NCBI RefSeq assembly: GCF_001748145.1
Contig: NZ_BCQA01000001.1
Coordinates: forward strand, 4,428,501 to 4,492,500
Reading direction: 5' to 3'
Length of the DNA: 64,000 bases
Source of the DNA: Bosea sp. BIWAKO-01
GTDB lineage: Bacteria > Pseudomonadota > Alphaproteobacteria > Rhizobiales > Beijerinckiaceae
The notes under the pieces are model-generated. The model was not told the DNA's origin, ran no database searches, and was given only the letters and a program-made list of their open reading frames with translations. The position numbers and the translations under genes were made by a program. Below, one piece after another: positions 38,293-50,266 of this stretch; positions within the stretch are counted from its first letter, which is position 1; the number at the start of each line of letters is the position of its first letter.

Positions 38293-39408
38293 ATGAGCAA
38301 CACAGATCCCGCCGCCTCAGCCCTGTCCGTCTGGATCGCGCTGGAAAGCCCCACTCATCACGCTCCTGGCGTGAACGGCATGATGGACCTCGTCGCCAAG
38401 GAGGTCGAAGGCCTGCCGATCGCGGTCGAGCGCCTGCCGGGCCGCGACGGCCTCGGAGACAGCGTCATCCTGAGGGCCGGGCTCGACAATGGCGAGAAGG
38501 CCGTTTCGGTCATGTCGCATCTCGACACGGTCCATCCGGTCGGGACGAGTGCCAAGGATTTGCCTGTCCGGATCGAGGGCGACAGGCTCTATGGTCCTGG
38601 CGTCTATGATATGAAGGGCGGTGCCTGGCTCGCCCTGCAAGCCTTCAAGGATGTGGCCAAGGCGGGCTCGGCAAAGCGGCCGATGATCTTCCTGTTCACG
38701 CCCGACGAGGAGATCGGCTCGCCGACCACCCGTTCGGTGATCGAGGAAATCGGGCGTCAGTCGGCGGCGGTGCTGGTCACCGAACCCGCGCGCGAAGGCG
38801 GCCGCATCGTCACAGCCCGCAAGGGGGTCGGCCGCTTCGACGTCAGGCTGGAAGGCCGCCCGGCGCATTCGGGCTCACGCCATGCTGACGGACGCAGCGC
38901 CATCCGCGAGGCGGCGCATCAGATCCTCGCCATCGAGGGTATGACGGACTATGCGCGCGGCATCACTACGTCGGTTGCCTTGATCGGCGGCGGCACGGCG
39001 GCGAATGTGATTCCGCAGCATGCGTGGTTCAGCGTCGATGTGCGCGTCACCACGCTTGCCGACGGTCAGATGATGGAGAACCGCATCCTTGGGCTCGCGC
39101 CCCGCGATCCCGATGTGAAGATCACGGTGACGGGCGGCATGAACAGGCCGCCCTATGAGAAGTCGAGCACGGTTGCAGAGTTGTTCGAGACAGCGCGCGG
39201 CGTGGCGGCGAAGGTCGGCTTCGATCTTCAGGACTGTCCGATGACCGGTGGTGGTTCCGACGGCAATTTCACGGCGGCGCTCGGCGTGCCGACGCTGGAT
39301 GGTCTCGGCATCGACGGCAATGGCGCCCATACGCTCGAGGAATACGCCCTGATTTCCTCGATTGCACCGCGCCGCGCCCTGATCAAGGGGCTGCTCGAGA
39401 CAGTCTGA
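38293..39408 (+). CDS. M20 family metallopeptidase (carboxypeptidase G2-like)
   Basis: 371-residue zinc hydrolase. Metal and catalytic motifs are all present: SHLDTVHPVG (His/Asp), GVYDMKGG (Asp), TPDEEIGSP (paired Glu), then GRPAHSGSRHADGRSAI in the dimerisation domain and GGSDGNF near the end. The group cleaves C-terminal amino acids or acyl-amino acids; substrate not known. The ATG at 38293 gives the family-type start; the frame is open 12 codons further. No signal peptide, so cytoplasmic. Confidence 0.92.
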   Translation: MSNTDPAASALSVWIALESPTHHAPGVNGMMDLVAKEVEGLPIAVERLPGRDGLGDSVILRAGLDNGEKAVSVMSHLDTVHPVGTSAKDLPVRIEGDRLYGPGVYDMKGGAWLALQAFKDVAKAGSAKRPMIFLFTPDEEIGSPTTRSVIEEIGRQSAAVLVTEPAREGGRIVTARKGVGRFDVRLEGRPAHSGSRHADGRSAIREAAHQILAIEGMTDYARGITTSVALIGGGTAANVIPQHAWFSVDVRVTTLADGQMMENRILGLAPRDPDVKITVTGGMNRPPYEKSSTVAELFETARGVAAKVGFDLQDCPMTGGGSDGNFTAALGVPTLDGLGIDGNGAHTLEEYALISSIAPRRALIKGLLETV

Positions 39409-39454
39409 GCGCTCGGCTTCCCGCTTCCGCTTCTGCCCGAAATCCGCTCTGATG

Positions 39455-39489
39455 CTTCCCAAGGCCGCGTGACGGCTGTCCTTGGGAAG
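39455..39489 (+). repeat. 10-bp inverted repeat in the leader of the MetX-like gene
   Basis: CTTCCCAAGG / CCTTGGGAAG, 15-base loop, starting 47 bases after the M20 stop and ending 9 bases before the next ATG. The right arm overlaps the purine-rich ribosome-binding stretch. It could be a terminator of the M20 gene (no T tract) or a structure that hides the ribosome site. Confidence 0.55.
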
Positions 39490-39498
39490 GGAAGCGGC

Positions 39499-40677
39499 AT
39501 GAAGAACTGGATCGCAGGCGCCTTTGGCGCTGCTTGCATGGTGGTGGCGGGAATGGCGGCGGCACAGGACCTGATGGTCGAGAAGAAGGTGTTCGAGCTA
39601 CCGAGCTTCACGACGCAAGGAGGGCGCACACTCAAGAACGTCAAGGTCGGCTGGGAGAGCTACGGCACGCTCAATGCCGACAAGTCGAATGCGATCCTGA
39701 TCTGCCATTTCTTCTCCGGCAATTCGCATGCCGCCGGCAAGTATGACGCCAAGGATGCTGCGCCGGGCTACTGGGATGCGATTGTCGGTCCCGGCAAGGC
39801 GATCGACACCAATAAGTACTTTGTCTTGTCCTCCGATACGCTGGTGAACCTCAACACCGGCGACCCGAAGACAACGACAACCGGCCCGGCTTCGCTCGAT
39901 CCCGATACCGGGAAGCCCTATGCGCTCGATTTCCCGGTCGTCACGGTCGGCGATTTCGTCAATGTCCAGAAGGCACTGGTCGAGAGCCTGGGCATCAGGA
40001 AGCTGGCGCTGGTCGCCGGGCCGTCCATGGGTGCGCTCCAGACCTGGGAATGGGCGGCAAGCCATCCCGAAATGGTCGCCAAGGCGATGCCGGTGATCGG
40101 TGCGGCCGAAGCCGATGCGCAGCTCATCGCCTGGCTCGATGTCTGGGCGGCGCCGATCCTGGTCGATCCAAACTGGAACAAGGGCGCCTATTACGGCGGA
40201 ACCCCACCCAATGCCGGCCTCGCCAAGGCGCTGGCGGTGGTGACGCTGCAGGCGAACCACGGCGACTGGACCAATGGCACCTTCGGACGCCGACCCGCCA
40301 AGGAGGGCGAGGAGCCCACCAAGGCGCTGGGGAACAGGTTCCAGGTCCAGAGCATCCTCGACAATGCCGGCGAGGCGCGCGCCAAGGTCTCCGACGCGAA
40401 CCATTTCCTCTATCTCGTGAAAGCGAACCAGCTTTTTGCCGCTGGCGGAACCTCGCTCGCCAATGGCGCCTCGAAGATCAAGGCGCCGGTCCTGCTGATC
40501 ACGCAACCGAAGGATCTGGTCTTCACCGCGGATACGATCGGCAGGACGGTTGAAGGCATGAAGCAGGGCGGCGTCGACATCTCCCACATCACCATCCAGG
40601 GCTCGCGCGGGCATCTCGACGGCGTCATCTCGATGAAGCAGGCCGAGGGAGCGATCCGGGCCTTCCTTGAGAAGTGA
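39499..40677 (+). CDS. exported MetX-like alpha/beta hydrolase (E22-type putative esterase)
   Basis: 392 residues with a Sec signal peptide (about 1-22, ending GMAAA), unlike cytoplasmic homoserine O-acetyltransferases, which it resembles over its whole length. The triad is visible: nucleophile Ser in AGPSMGALQTW, Asp in QPKDLVF, His in RGHLDG. MetX-like landmarks such as SGNSHAAGKY and KYFVLSSDTLVNLNTGDP are present. The export and loss of methionine-gene context suggest an esterase or acyltransferase in the periplasm. Frame is open upstream, but the ATG after GGGAAG is the start that creates the signal peptide. Confidence 0.87.
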   Translation: MKNWIAGAFGAACMVVAGMAAAQDLMVEKKVFELPSFTTQGGRTLKNVKVGWESYGTLNADKSNAILICHFFSGNSHAAGKYDAKDAAPGYWDAIVGPGKAIDTNKYFVLSSDTLVNLNTGDPKTTTTGPASLDPDTGKPYALDFPVVTVGDFVNVQKALVESLGIRKLALVAGPSMGALQTWEWAASHPEMVAKAMPVIGAAEADAQLIAWLDVWAAPILVDPNWNKGAYYGGTPPNAGLAKALAVVTLQANHGDWTNGTFGRRPAKEGEEPTKALGNRFQVQSILDNAGEARAKVSDANHFLYLVKANQLFAAGGTSLANGASKIKAPVLLITQPKDLVFTADTIGRTVEGMKQGGVDISHITIQGSRGHLDGVISMKQAEGAIRAFLEK

Positions 40678-40781
40678 GGCGCGTCAGCGTCTCATACTCG
40701 GCCCTGCACCGGGCCTGAGCCTTTGAACGGTGATGAACGGCACATGCGCCGATGGCCGGGCAAACCTGGCCAGGTCGGCGA

Positions 40782-40798
40782 CGCCCCTTTCAGGGGCG
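40782..40798 (-). terminator. short hairpin after marC-type gene
   Basis: 7-bp stem CGCCCCT / AGGGGCG with a 3-base loop, 12 bases past the stop of the minus-strand MarC gene. No clear T tract, so a weak candidate. Confidence 0.35.
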
Positions 40799-40809
40799 GC
40801 GGCCACGTC

Positions 40810-41442
40810 CTAGCCGCCTCCGATCACGGCGCGCACGCCATCGATGACGAATTGCACGGCGAGCGCGGCGAGGATCACGCCGAGCAGGCGCGTCAGCACG
40901 ACATTGCCGGTGACTCCAAGGAGGCGCGCAATTGGCGTCGCCATGAGGAAGGTCACGAGGCATGAGGCGATCACCAGCCCGCAGATGACCGCCAGCGAGC
41001 CGAGCATGGCGAGATCGCCATTGGCGCGGCCGGCGAGCAGCATCATCGCTGTCAGCGAGCCGGGGCCTGCCATCAGCGGGATGGCGAGCGGGAAGGCGGC
41101 AACGTTGCGGATGTGGTCGAGAGTGATTGCGGTCTCGGCCGTCGCCTGCTTGCGCTCGTTGCGGCGCTCGAACACCATCTCGAACGAGATCCAGAACAGC
41201 AGCAGTCCGCCCGCGATGCGGAAGGCCGGCAGCGAGACGCCGAGCGCCTTCAGCACGACATCGCCGGCAAGCCCGAAGAAGGCCATGATGCCGAAGGCGA
41301 TGATGCAGGCGCGCACCGCAACCTGCCTGCGCTCGTCGGCCGACATGCCGCGCGTCAGGGACAGGAAGATCGGTGCGAGACCCGGCGGATCGAGGGTGAC
41401 CAGCAGCGTGACGAGGGCGGATGTGAGGTAGTCGAGCGTCAT
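40810..41442 (-). CDS. MarC family membrane protein
   Basis: 210-residue inner-membrane protein with six predicted helices. The N-terminal LVTLLVTLDPPGLAPIFLSL and the second repeat AAFPLAIPLMAGPGSLTAMM are the MarC/UPF0056 landmarks. Despite the name, MarC is not shown to confer drug resistance, and its transported substrate is unknown. It stands alone on the minus strand, divergent from the next gene by 55 bases. Confidence 0.93.
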   Translation of the reverse strand: MTLDYLTSALVTLLVTLDPPGLAPIFLSLTRGMSADERRQVAVRACIIAFGIMAFFGLAGDVVLKALGVSLPAFRIAGGLLLFWISFEMVFERRNERKQATAETAITLDHIRNVAAFPLAIPLMAGPGSLTAMMLLAGRANGDLAMLGSLAVICGLVIASCLVTFLMATPIARLLGVTGNVVLTRLLGVILAALAVQFVIDGVRAVIGGG

Positions 41443-41497
41443 CCCGGCACGCTATGCTAGATTGCTGGAGCAAACTACAGGGCATGGCTGCCGCAAC

Positions 41498-42007
41498 ATG
41501 CAGACAATCGATGAGGCGCCAGCCAGCATCGAGTTCCGAGCGAACGAGAGCCGCTGGGAGGCGCTCGTCTATGTCGGCTTCGGCGGATGGATCGTCTACG
41601 ATATGGCCTCCAAAGGTGGTTGGACGGCCGTGGTTGGCGTCGCTCTCTTTGGCTCCCTTTTCCTGCTTCTCGCCTTCGGGAAAGCGGTGGGCGAACCTGA
41701 TCGCTCGGTCCATCTGGCATTTGATGAAGAGGGGCTTCTGGTGCCTCGCGTGTTTGGGCGGAGGCTGCCTTGGACTGCGGTGCACAGCTATGCGCTCGAG
41801 ACCGGTTCAGAGAATGGAAGTACTCTTCGCGTCTATGTCACCGAGCCTGAGCTTTACGGACCGAAGCCAACTGGCCTGTGGGAAACCTGGCTGACGAGCA
41901 GCTCCGCGCTGACCGGGATTCGCATGTCTATCAGTCGACTTGCTTGTGACGAAAAAGACATCGAAGTCGCCTTTCAACGCTTTGCTCCCCAGGTTCGCAG
42001 GATCTAG
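41498..42007 (+). CDS. hypothetical membrane protein, PH-like (STM3941-like)
   Basis: 169 residues from ATG 41498 (the frame is open 12 codons further up). The first ~70 residues hold two hydrophobic helices (WEALVYVGFGGWIVYDMA and WTAVVGVALFGSLFLLLAFG). The rest looks like a PH-like beta-sheet domain: LAFDEEGLLVPRVFGRRLPW and later VAFQRFAPQV. This layout matches the STM3941 family by eye; no function is known. Base composition is lower in GC than its neighbours in places. Confidence 0.65.
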   Translation: MQTIDEAPASIEFRANESRWEALVYVGFGGWIVYDMASKGGWTAVVGVALFGSLFLLLAFGKAVGEPDRSVHLAFDEEGLLVPRVFGRRLPWTAVHSYALETGSENGSTLRVYVTEPELYGPKPTGLWETWLTSSSALTGIRMSISRLACDEKDIEVAFQRFAPQVRRI

Positions 42008-42230
42008 CCGGAGGCTTGTCAGGCGACGGTCCTGCCGATCTCGGCGCGCGAATTCCCCTGAAACATGGCGGCAATGTGGGAGGGCTCGGAAAGTGAGTCA
42101 AAAACGGCTCTCAACGCTTTGATAGCAAAGGGTTTTAATTTCTCTGGAGAGATTCGTCTTTTGCTGGCTTCGCGGGGCGGAATCGGATAGCCAGAAGCTT
42201 GAAAAATCGTAGAAAACGGGACCTCATCCC

Positions 42231-45035
<2,805 letters not shown>

Positions 45036-45096
45036 GGCCGGCTTGTTTCAGGTTTGAAATGACCTGGAGCCTGGACTGTCCGCGCAGAGGAACCAC

Positions 45097-45133
45097 TGAG
45101 GCATGATGCCGAGCATTTCGGCATCATGCCTCA
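45097..45133. terminator. perfect 16-bp palindrome after gyrA
   Basis: Arms at 45097-45112 and 45118-45133 pair perfectly (TGAGGCATGATGCCGA with its complement) around a 5-base loop. It lies 61 bases past the gyrA stop and overlaps the last codon and stop of the small convergent gene. No T tract; probably a bidirectional stop for the convergent pair. Confidence 0.6.
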
Positions 45134-45427
45134 GGCCACGACCGCCACCAGAACCGACAGCCAGATTGTAAATACGCCCAGCGCGAATGCCCGCCGGGCG
45201 GGTATCACCTTCTCGTCGCCGTCTGCTGCAACGGGTGTGGTTGCGATCCAGGTGACGGAGCCCAATGAGGCAAAGCCGGCAAAGGCCAGGGTGACGATGA
45301 CGATGTCGAGCCGCCGCCATGGCACCGGCTCATGGACACCCCAGTAACCGAGGAACGCCATCCCCATTGCAAACATGGTGGCTGAGGCGGAACAGAGCCC
45401 TACGATCGATCCCGTTGGTGCACGCAT
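45131..45427 (-). CDS. small hypothetical membrane protein
   Basis: 98 residues, three hydrophobic helices (SIVGLCSASATMFAMGMAFLG, then IVIVTLAFAGFASLGSVTWI, then FALGVFTIWLSVLVAVV) with short charged loops (HEPVPWRR, DGDEKVIPARR). No family recognised. The ATG at 45427 is taken; the frame runs 12 codons further. It is convergent with gyrA and its stop codon lies inside the long palindrome. Confidence 0.55.
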   Translation of the reverse strand: MRAPTGSIVGLCSASATMFAMGMAFLGYWGVHEPVPWRRLDIVIVTLAFAGFASLGSVTWIATTPVAADGDEKVIPARRAFALGVFTIWLSVLVAVVA

Positions 45428-45552
45428 GGCGTAGTTTCCGCGCTGACTGCGATGAGGAAACACCCGGTCCGAGGGCAGGTCAATCGCGAGGCTGCGCGGG
45501 CAGGCTGAGGCTCAAATCTGCCCGGGTGGTGGGTGACCAAGCCGGGCGACCG

Positions 45553-47310
45553 TCAGCGCGTCAGGAGATTTGGCAGGGTGCTGCCGGCTGGACGCAAGGT
45601 GGCGTCCGAGTTGAGCGCCAGCGATGGACCTTCAAGCGGGCCTTGCAGGACGAGGGGCACCGTGAGGGAGCCGCTCTGCTGGGCCAACTGGCCGGCCATC
45701 TCGATCCAGCCTTGCTGCAGGAATGCTTGGCCTGCGAGCGTGAGACGATAGGTCGGGCCCGTCATCTGGGCGTCAGTGATTGTCGCGATGCCATCCGCCA
45801 CATTCGCCGTTGCGCTCGCGCTGTCGAATGGTGTCTTGCCCTGCCGCCATTCCCGCAGGGCCGCCACAGGATTGCGCTCGGCGCGGCGCAACAGGTCGAT
45901 GAAGGCAAAGCCGCCAAGCTCGCCTTGACGCAGACTGAGGCTCGCCTTTCCGTTCAAGGAGGCGAGAACGGCCTCGGCCGTGGTGCCGGTGCCATCCAGC
46001 GCGAACTGCAGATTGCCTTGCCCGCTCAGTTTCGGCAGTTCGGGTAGGTCGGTTGCACTCTGCCCGAGATTGATCCGGTCGAGATTGCCTTGCAGCTTCA
46101 CGTCGATGGCGTTCGGGGCCGCACTCGCAAGCAGGCGGCCCTTGACGCTGCCGCCATAGGCCGTCGCGCGAAGCAGTCCAGCCTCGAAGCGGCCCTTCTT
46201 GACGAGCAACTGGGTCGCGACATCACTGAGACGGGCGCCGCCGAGGCGGGCGGCATCCACCGAGACGCGCAGGTCGATGTCGTGGGCCGTCCAGGCCTCG
46301 AATTCGAGCGGCGTCGGGTTGGCGAGCCCGGTGCCAGGCTTGGGCAGGCCGAGCCGATTGGTCATGCGGCCAAGATCAAGCGTTGCGCCGGCGAGCGTTC
46401 CCGAGAGGGACCAGCGTTGGCCGGCCTCGCCGAGCATGATCGCGCCGTCGAGGCGGTCCCCGTCGAGGACGGCGCTCGCGTTGCTGAGCGAGATCTCGTT
46501 GGACTTGATCTGGGCTTCGGCGGTGATGCTGAGCTGTCCGATGGCAGGCGCGAGGCGGGGCGTTTCACCGAACCAGGCGAACAGATCCGGGAGCGACCGC
46601 GTTGAGAGGCTTAACTGCCCATTGAAGACCGGCTCGCGCAGGCCGGATCGTATGCCGTCCAGGCGCAGGTTCATCCGTTCGGAGGTCGCAGACAAGGAGA
46701 GCCTGGCGCGTTCACCGGCGACCGGCCAGACAACGCTGAGATCGGTCGCGACACCGCGCCAGGTCACCGAGCCCGAGGCGATGATCGGCTCTTCGGGGTC
46801 GCGGTCCTCGATGATCAGGTTGACATCGCGCAGGATGGTGCGAATCGCACCTTCGGCCCGCGCAAAGACCGAGCCCGAAATGATCACGATCCGGCTCTGG
46901 TTCGTGAGGCTGGTGAGATAGGCGAGGGGCGGCGCGAGCCACTCCGAGAGTTCGTCGTCCCGGCCTGAAACGGTGGCATCGATTTCAGGAGAAACCAGAT
47001 CGATCCGGTCGAAGGAGAGGCGCCCTGCCAGCAGCGGCAGCAGGCGCGCGCGCGCCTTGAGCTGCAACGCCTTGCCCGAGAGCAGGCCATCATGTTGCCT
47101 GAAGCTGACTCGCGAGAGTTCGACCCGCGGCAAGGGCAGCAGGACGATGCTCGCATGCTCGAGGCTGGTCACCTTGAGGCCGGTGCGATCCTCGATGCGG
47201 GACACGACATGACGCTCGACCAGTCCGACGGCAACGCCCCAAGATTGCAGGCCAAGCAGCACCAGGCCGATGGCGAGCGAATAGGCGAGAATGGAAACGC
47301 GTCGTGTCAT
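45553..47310 (-). CDS. AsmA family protein
   Basis: 585 residues. One N-terminal membrane helix (about 5-30) and a long beta-rich periplasmic body. The C-terminal AsmA region is recognisable: LSGQGNLQFALDGTGTTAEAVLASLNGKASLSLRQGEL, split over residues about 425-465, followed by GGFAFIDLLRRAE and ending with GPLEGPSLALNSDAT. AsmA-like proteins are thought to move phospholipid between membranes. The ATG at 47310 is chosen. It is on the minus strand 147 bases downstream of the iron permease gene. Confidence 0.87.
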   Translation of the reverse strand: MTRRVSILAYSLAIGLVLLGLQSWGVAVGLVERHVVSRIEDRTGLKVTSLEHASIVLLPLPRVELSRVSFRQHDGLLSGKALQLKARARLLPLLAGRLSFDRIDLVSPEIDATVSGRDDELSEWLAPPLAYLTSLTNQSRIVIISGSVFARAEGAIRTILRDVNLIIEDRDPEEPIIASGSVTWRGVATDLSVVWPVAGERARLSLSATSERMNLRLDGIRSGLREPVFNGQLSLSTRSLPDLFAWFGETPRLAPAIGQLSITAEAQIKSNEISLSNASAVLDGDRLDGAIMLGEAGQRWSLSGTLAGATLDLGRMTNRLGLPKPGTGLANPTPLEFEAWTAHDIDLRVSVDAARLGGARLSDVATQLLVKKGRFEAGLLRATAYGGSVKGRLLASAAPNAIDVKLQGNLDRINLGQSATDLPELPKLSGQGNLQFALDGTGTTAEAVLASLNGKASLSLRQGELGGFAFIDLLRRAERNPVAALREWRQGKTPFDSASATANVADGIATITDAQMTGPTYRLTLAGQAFLQQGWIEMAGQLAQQSGSLTVPLVLQGPLEGPSLALNSDATLRPAGSTLPNLLTR

Positions 47311-47457
47311 GGGCCTTCGGCCGGGCTGCAACCGGAATCGAACCGGAGGTCAAGCTAAAATTGTTTATGACGATGCCGGGCGGCTTGTCGAGGTGAGGCA
47401 CCCATTTCCGGCATACAAGCTGTGGATCGGCAAACGGAGCCGCAACGCCCTACGGTG

Positions 47458-49137
47458 TCACCCCTTCGTGCCACCGGCTCGTGCCAGAATGATGGCGGGA
47501 TAAAGGCCGGCGATCACGATCAGCAACGCGGCCAGCGCTCCGTCTTCGAACATGCCGCGTGAGGCGTGTCCGTAGACGATGGTTGCGAGCGTGTCGACGT
47601 TCAGCGGTCGCAGCAGCAGCGTCGCGGGCAGCTCCTTCAGGCAGTCGACGAATACGAGCAAGGCGGCCGCGGCGATCGCAGGACGAGCTAGCGGCCAGTG
47701 CACCTGCCGCAACACCTCGCCCGAACTCGAGCCGAGGGCGCGTGCGGCATCGTCTATCCTCGGCGAGATCCGGGCGAGGCCGCTCTGGATGCCGGAAATC
47801 GCGATCGACAGGAAGCGTACGACATAGGCGATCACGAGAGCCGCACCCGAGCCGATCAGGATGAGACCTGGACTGACGCCGAACAATGCGGAGACGGTGT
47901 CGGCGACGAGATTGTCGAAGGCGGCGAGTGGAACGAGTAGTCCAAGCGCGAGCACCGTGCCGGGCAGCGCATAGCCAAGCGAGGCGGTGCGCGCGAGCGC
48001 CGGCAACCAGGTTTCGCGGCCGAGACGACCGGCGGCCACTATGCAAAGGCCAAGCGCCACCACGATCAGCGCGGCGCCGGCCGAAAGCAGCAGGGCATTC
48101 AGGAGATTGCGCAGCAGGGCCATGTCGAACTGATGCAGCAGGCCGCGCGTCACGACCTCCTGGAGGAGAAAACCCATCGGCAGGAGGGCGCCGAGCAGCA
48201 AGGGCAGGGCGCAGATGGCGCTGGCGGCCAGGGCAATACGCCCGGACAGGAGCCGGCGCCCGACGGCACGCGGCTGGCGCACCGAGAGTGTGAAGCGGCG
48301 TGCGCCGCGCAGTCTCGCCTCGGTTGCGATCAGGACCACCACCAAGAGAAGCATCACGCAGGAGATCTGGGCTGCGCCTGCGAGAGAGCCGCGATTGAGC
48401 CAGGTCGTATAGATCGACAGCGTCAGGGAGCGGACCCCGAGATATTCGGTCGCGCCGATGTCGTTTAGCGTTTCGAGCAGCGCCAGTGTCAATCCGGCGA
48501 CGAGCGCCGGGCGCGCCATGGGCAAGCCAATCCGCCAGAACAGGGTGCCGCGCGCGGCCCCGAGTGTCCGCGCCGATTCGACGATCGTCGCGCTCTGCAG
48601 GCCGAACAGCGCCCGGACGCTGAGATAGACGTAAGGATAGAGCACGATTCCCATGACGAAGATCGCGCCCGCCAGATTGCGCGGGTCGGGAAACCAGTAC
48701 TCACGCAGGCTGCGATATCCGGTCACCGCACGGAGGGCCGTTTGCAGCGGCCCCTGGAAGCCCAGGAACTCGACGTAGATATAGGCGGTCAGATAGGTCG
48801 GGATCGCCAATGGCAGCACAAGCAGCCATTCGAAGGCGCGACGGCCGGGAAACTCATACTGGGTGACGAGCCAGGCCGTGCCGACGCCGATGAGGCTGCA
48901 GAGCAGGCCGACGCCGAAAAGAAGCATGGCGGTGTTCGCCAGCGCATCGGGAATGACATTGGCGACAAGATGCGGCCAGATCGATGAGGCTGCCGGCGAA
49001 AGCGCGGTCAGGGCCAGCGCGAGAACTGGCAGCGCGACGAGCCCGGCTCCCGCCATCGAGGCCCAGACAAAACGGCTCGACGGCCGCCACAGGCGTGGCG
49101 GCCGTCGCATTTCTCCAGCCGTGGGAGACAGGCTCAA
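47458..49137 (-). CDS. iron(III) ABC transporter permease (FbpB type)
   Basis: 559 residues, about 12 membrane helices in two fused permease modules. Each module has an EAA-type loop: ARTLGAARGTLFWRIGLPMA in the first half and ARALGSSSGEVLRQVHWPLA in the second. The fused form is typical of Fe3+ transporters. The TTG start overlaps the binding-protein stop by 4 bases (TTGA), which suggests translational coupling; an ATG 9 codons later is an alternative. No ATPase gene follows; the best candidate is at 5292-6332. Confidence 0.92.
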   Translation of the reverse strand: MSLSPTAGEMRRPPRLWRPSSRFVWASMAGAGLVALPVLALALTALSPAASSIWPHLVANVIPDALANTAMLLFGVGLLCSLIGVGTAWLVTQYEFPGRRAFEWLLVLPLAIPTYLTAYIYVEFLGFQGPLQTALRAVTGYRSLREYWFPDPRNLAGAIFVMGIVLYPYVYLSVRALFGLQSATIVESARTLGAARGTLFWRIGLPMARPALVAGLTLALLETLNDIGATEYLGVRSLTLSIYTTWLNRGSLAGAAQISCVMLLLVVVLIATEARLRGARRFTLSVRQPRAVGRRLLSGRIALAASAICALPLLLGALLPMGFLLQEVVTRGLLHQFDMALLRNLLNALLLSAGAALIVVALGLCIVAAGRLGRETWLPALARTASLGYALPGTVLALGLLVPLAAFDNLVADTVSALFGVSPGLILIGSGAALVIAYVVRFLSIAISGIQSGLARISPRIDDAARALGSSSGEVLRQVHWPLARPAIAAAALLVFVDCLKELPATLLLRPLNVDTLATIVYGHASRGMFEDGALAALLIVIAGLYPAIILARAGGTKG

Positions 49138-50147
49138 TTGTCGAAGCCGACCTTGTCGACGAGGTCAGCGGCCGCCTTGCGGTTCTTGCCGATCTCGGTC
49201 AGCGGGGTGGTGTCGACATTGACCTTGCCGAGCAGCTTCACAGCGGCGCTTTCCTTGACGTCCGGGTTGACCGGGAATTCGAAGTTGCCGTCGGCATAGA
49301 TGGTCTGCGCCTTGTCGCCAAGCATGTACTCGATCAGCTTTACCGCGTTCTCACGGTTGGGGGCGTGTTTGGCGATGGCCGCGCCCGAGATGTTCACATG
49401 TGTGCCGCCATTGGCGAAGGTGGTCTTCAGCGGCTTGATCGCCTCGAACCAGCCCTTCTGCTCGTTCGCCGCCGTGCTCATCAGGCCGATATAGTAGGTA
49501 TTGATCACTGCGATGTCGCAGAGCCCGGACTGGATGTCGCGCGCGACTTCACGGTCGCCGCCGCCGGGCTTGCGCGCGGTGTTGGCCTTGAGTGCCTTGA
49601 GCCACGTCTCAGTCTTCTCGGCGCCGTTGCGCGCGAGATAGGCGGCAAACAGAGCGTTATTGTAGGGGTGCTGACCGCCGCGGATGCAGAACTTGCCCTT
49701 CCACTTCGGATCGGCAAGGTCCTCATAGGTGATCGCATCCTGCTGCACACGATCCTTTGAGACGACGACGATGCGGGCGCGCTTGGTCAGGGTGACCCAA
49801 TTGTCCTGGGGATCGCGCAGTTGCGCCGGGACGATCTTGTCGACAGCCGCCGACTTGATCGGCTGGGTGACGCCGGCATTGGCGGCCGAGATCATCTGCG
49901 CGGCGTCGACCATGATCATCACGTCGGCCGGGCTGTTTGCGCCCTCGGCCTTGATGCGCTCCTCGAGACCGTCCTTCAGGAACACCGTGTTGACCTTGAT
50001 GCCGGTGTCCTTGGTGAAGGCTTCGACGACGGGATTGAGCAGGGCCGGCTCGCGCGTCGTGTAGAGATTGACGCTCTGAGCCAGGACCGGGGTAGCGAGC
50101 AAGCAGGACGCCAGGGCGATGAGGGACAGGCGAGTTTTGTCGATCAT
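49134..50147 (-). CDS. iron(III) ABC transporter substrate-binding protein (FbpA/FutA type)
   Basis: 337-residue periplasmic binding protein with a Sec signal (about 1-23, ending TPVLA). Family marks are VNLYTTREPALLNP, the paired Tyr in AVINTYYIGLM that ligates ferric iron, and GGTHVNISGAAIAKHAPN. The Tyr pair makes Fe3+ the likely ligand. The promoter region is AT-rich and carries an Irr-like box at 50250-50266. First gene of a two-gene operon with the permease. Confidence 0.93.
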   Translation of the reverse strand: MIDKTRLSLIALASCLLATPVLAQSVNLYTTREPALLNPVVEAFTKDTGIKVNTVFLKDGLEERIKAEGANSPADVMIMVDAAQMISAANAGVTQPIKSAAVDKIVPAQLRDPQDNWVTLTKRARIVVVSKDRVQQDAITYEDLADPKWKGKFCIRGGQHPYNNALFAAYLARNGAEKTETWLKALKANTARKPGGGDREVARDIQSGLCDIAVINTYYIGLMSTAANEQKGWFEAIKPLKTTFANGGTHVNISGAAIAKHAPNRENAVKLIEYMLGDKAQTIYADGNFEFPVNPDVKESAAVKLLGKVNVDTTPLTEIGKNRKAAADLVDKVGFDN

Positions 50148-50249
50148 GGTTCGCTCCTTCGGGCGTAGATGCCCTCTGCACGTTCGTGGTGCTGGAGCGG
50201 TAGTGCCTGACGCTAGGGCGGTCAATTGAAAAGCGTTATAGATCAATTG

Positions 50250-50266
50250 CTTATAAGTTTTCTAAA
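50250..50266 (-). promoter_or_regulatory. Irr/ICE-like iron box upstream of fbpA-type gene
   Basis: On the minus strand the site reads TTTAGAA-AAC-TTATAAG, five of seven paired positions with the TTTAGAA-N3-TTCTAAA iron control element of Rhizobiales. It is about 105 bases before the binding-protein start in an AT-rich stretch. The match is imperfect, so binding by Irr is a hypothesis. Confidence 0.45.

Noticed and set aside
47332..47346. T-arm-like sequence GGTTCGATTCCGG on the minus strand before the AsmA gene
   Set aside because: The 7 bases after it (TTGCAGC) have no matching GCTGCAA at the 5' acceptor distance, and no D-arm or anticodon arm can be drawn in the upstream 60 bases. Chance match rather than a tRNA.
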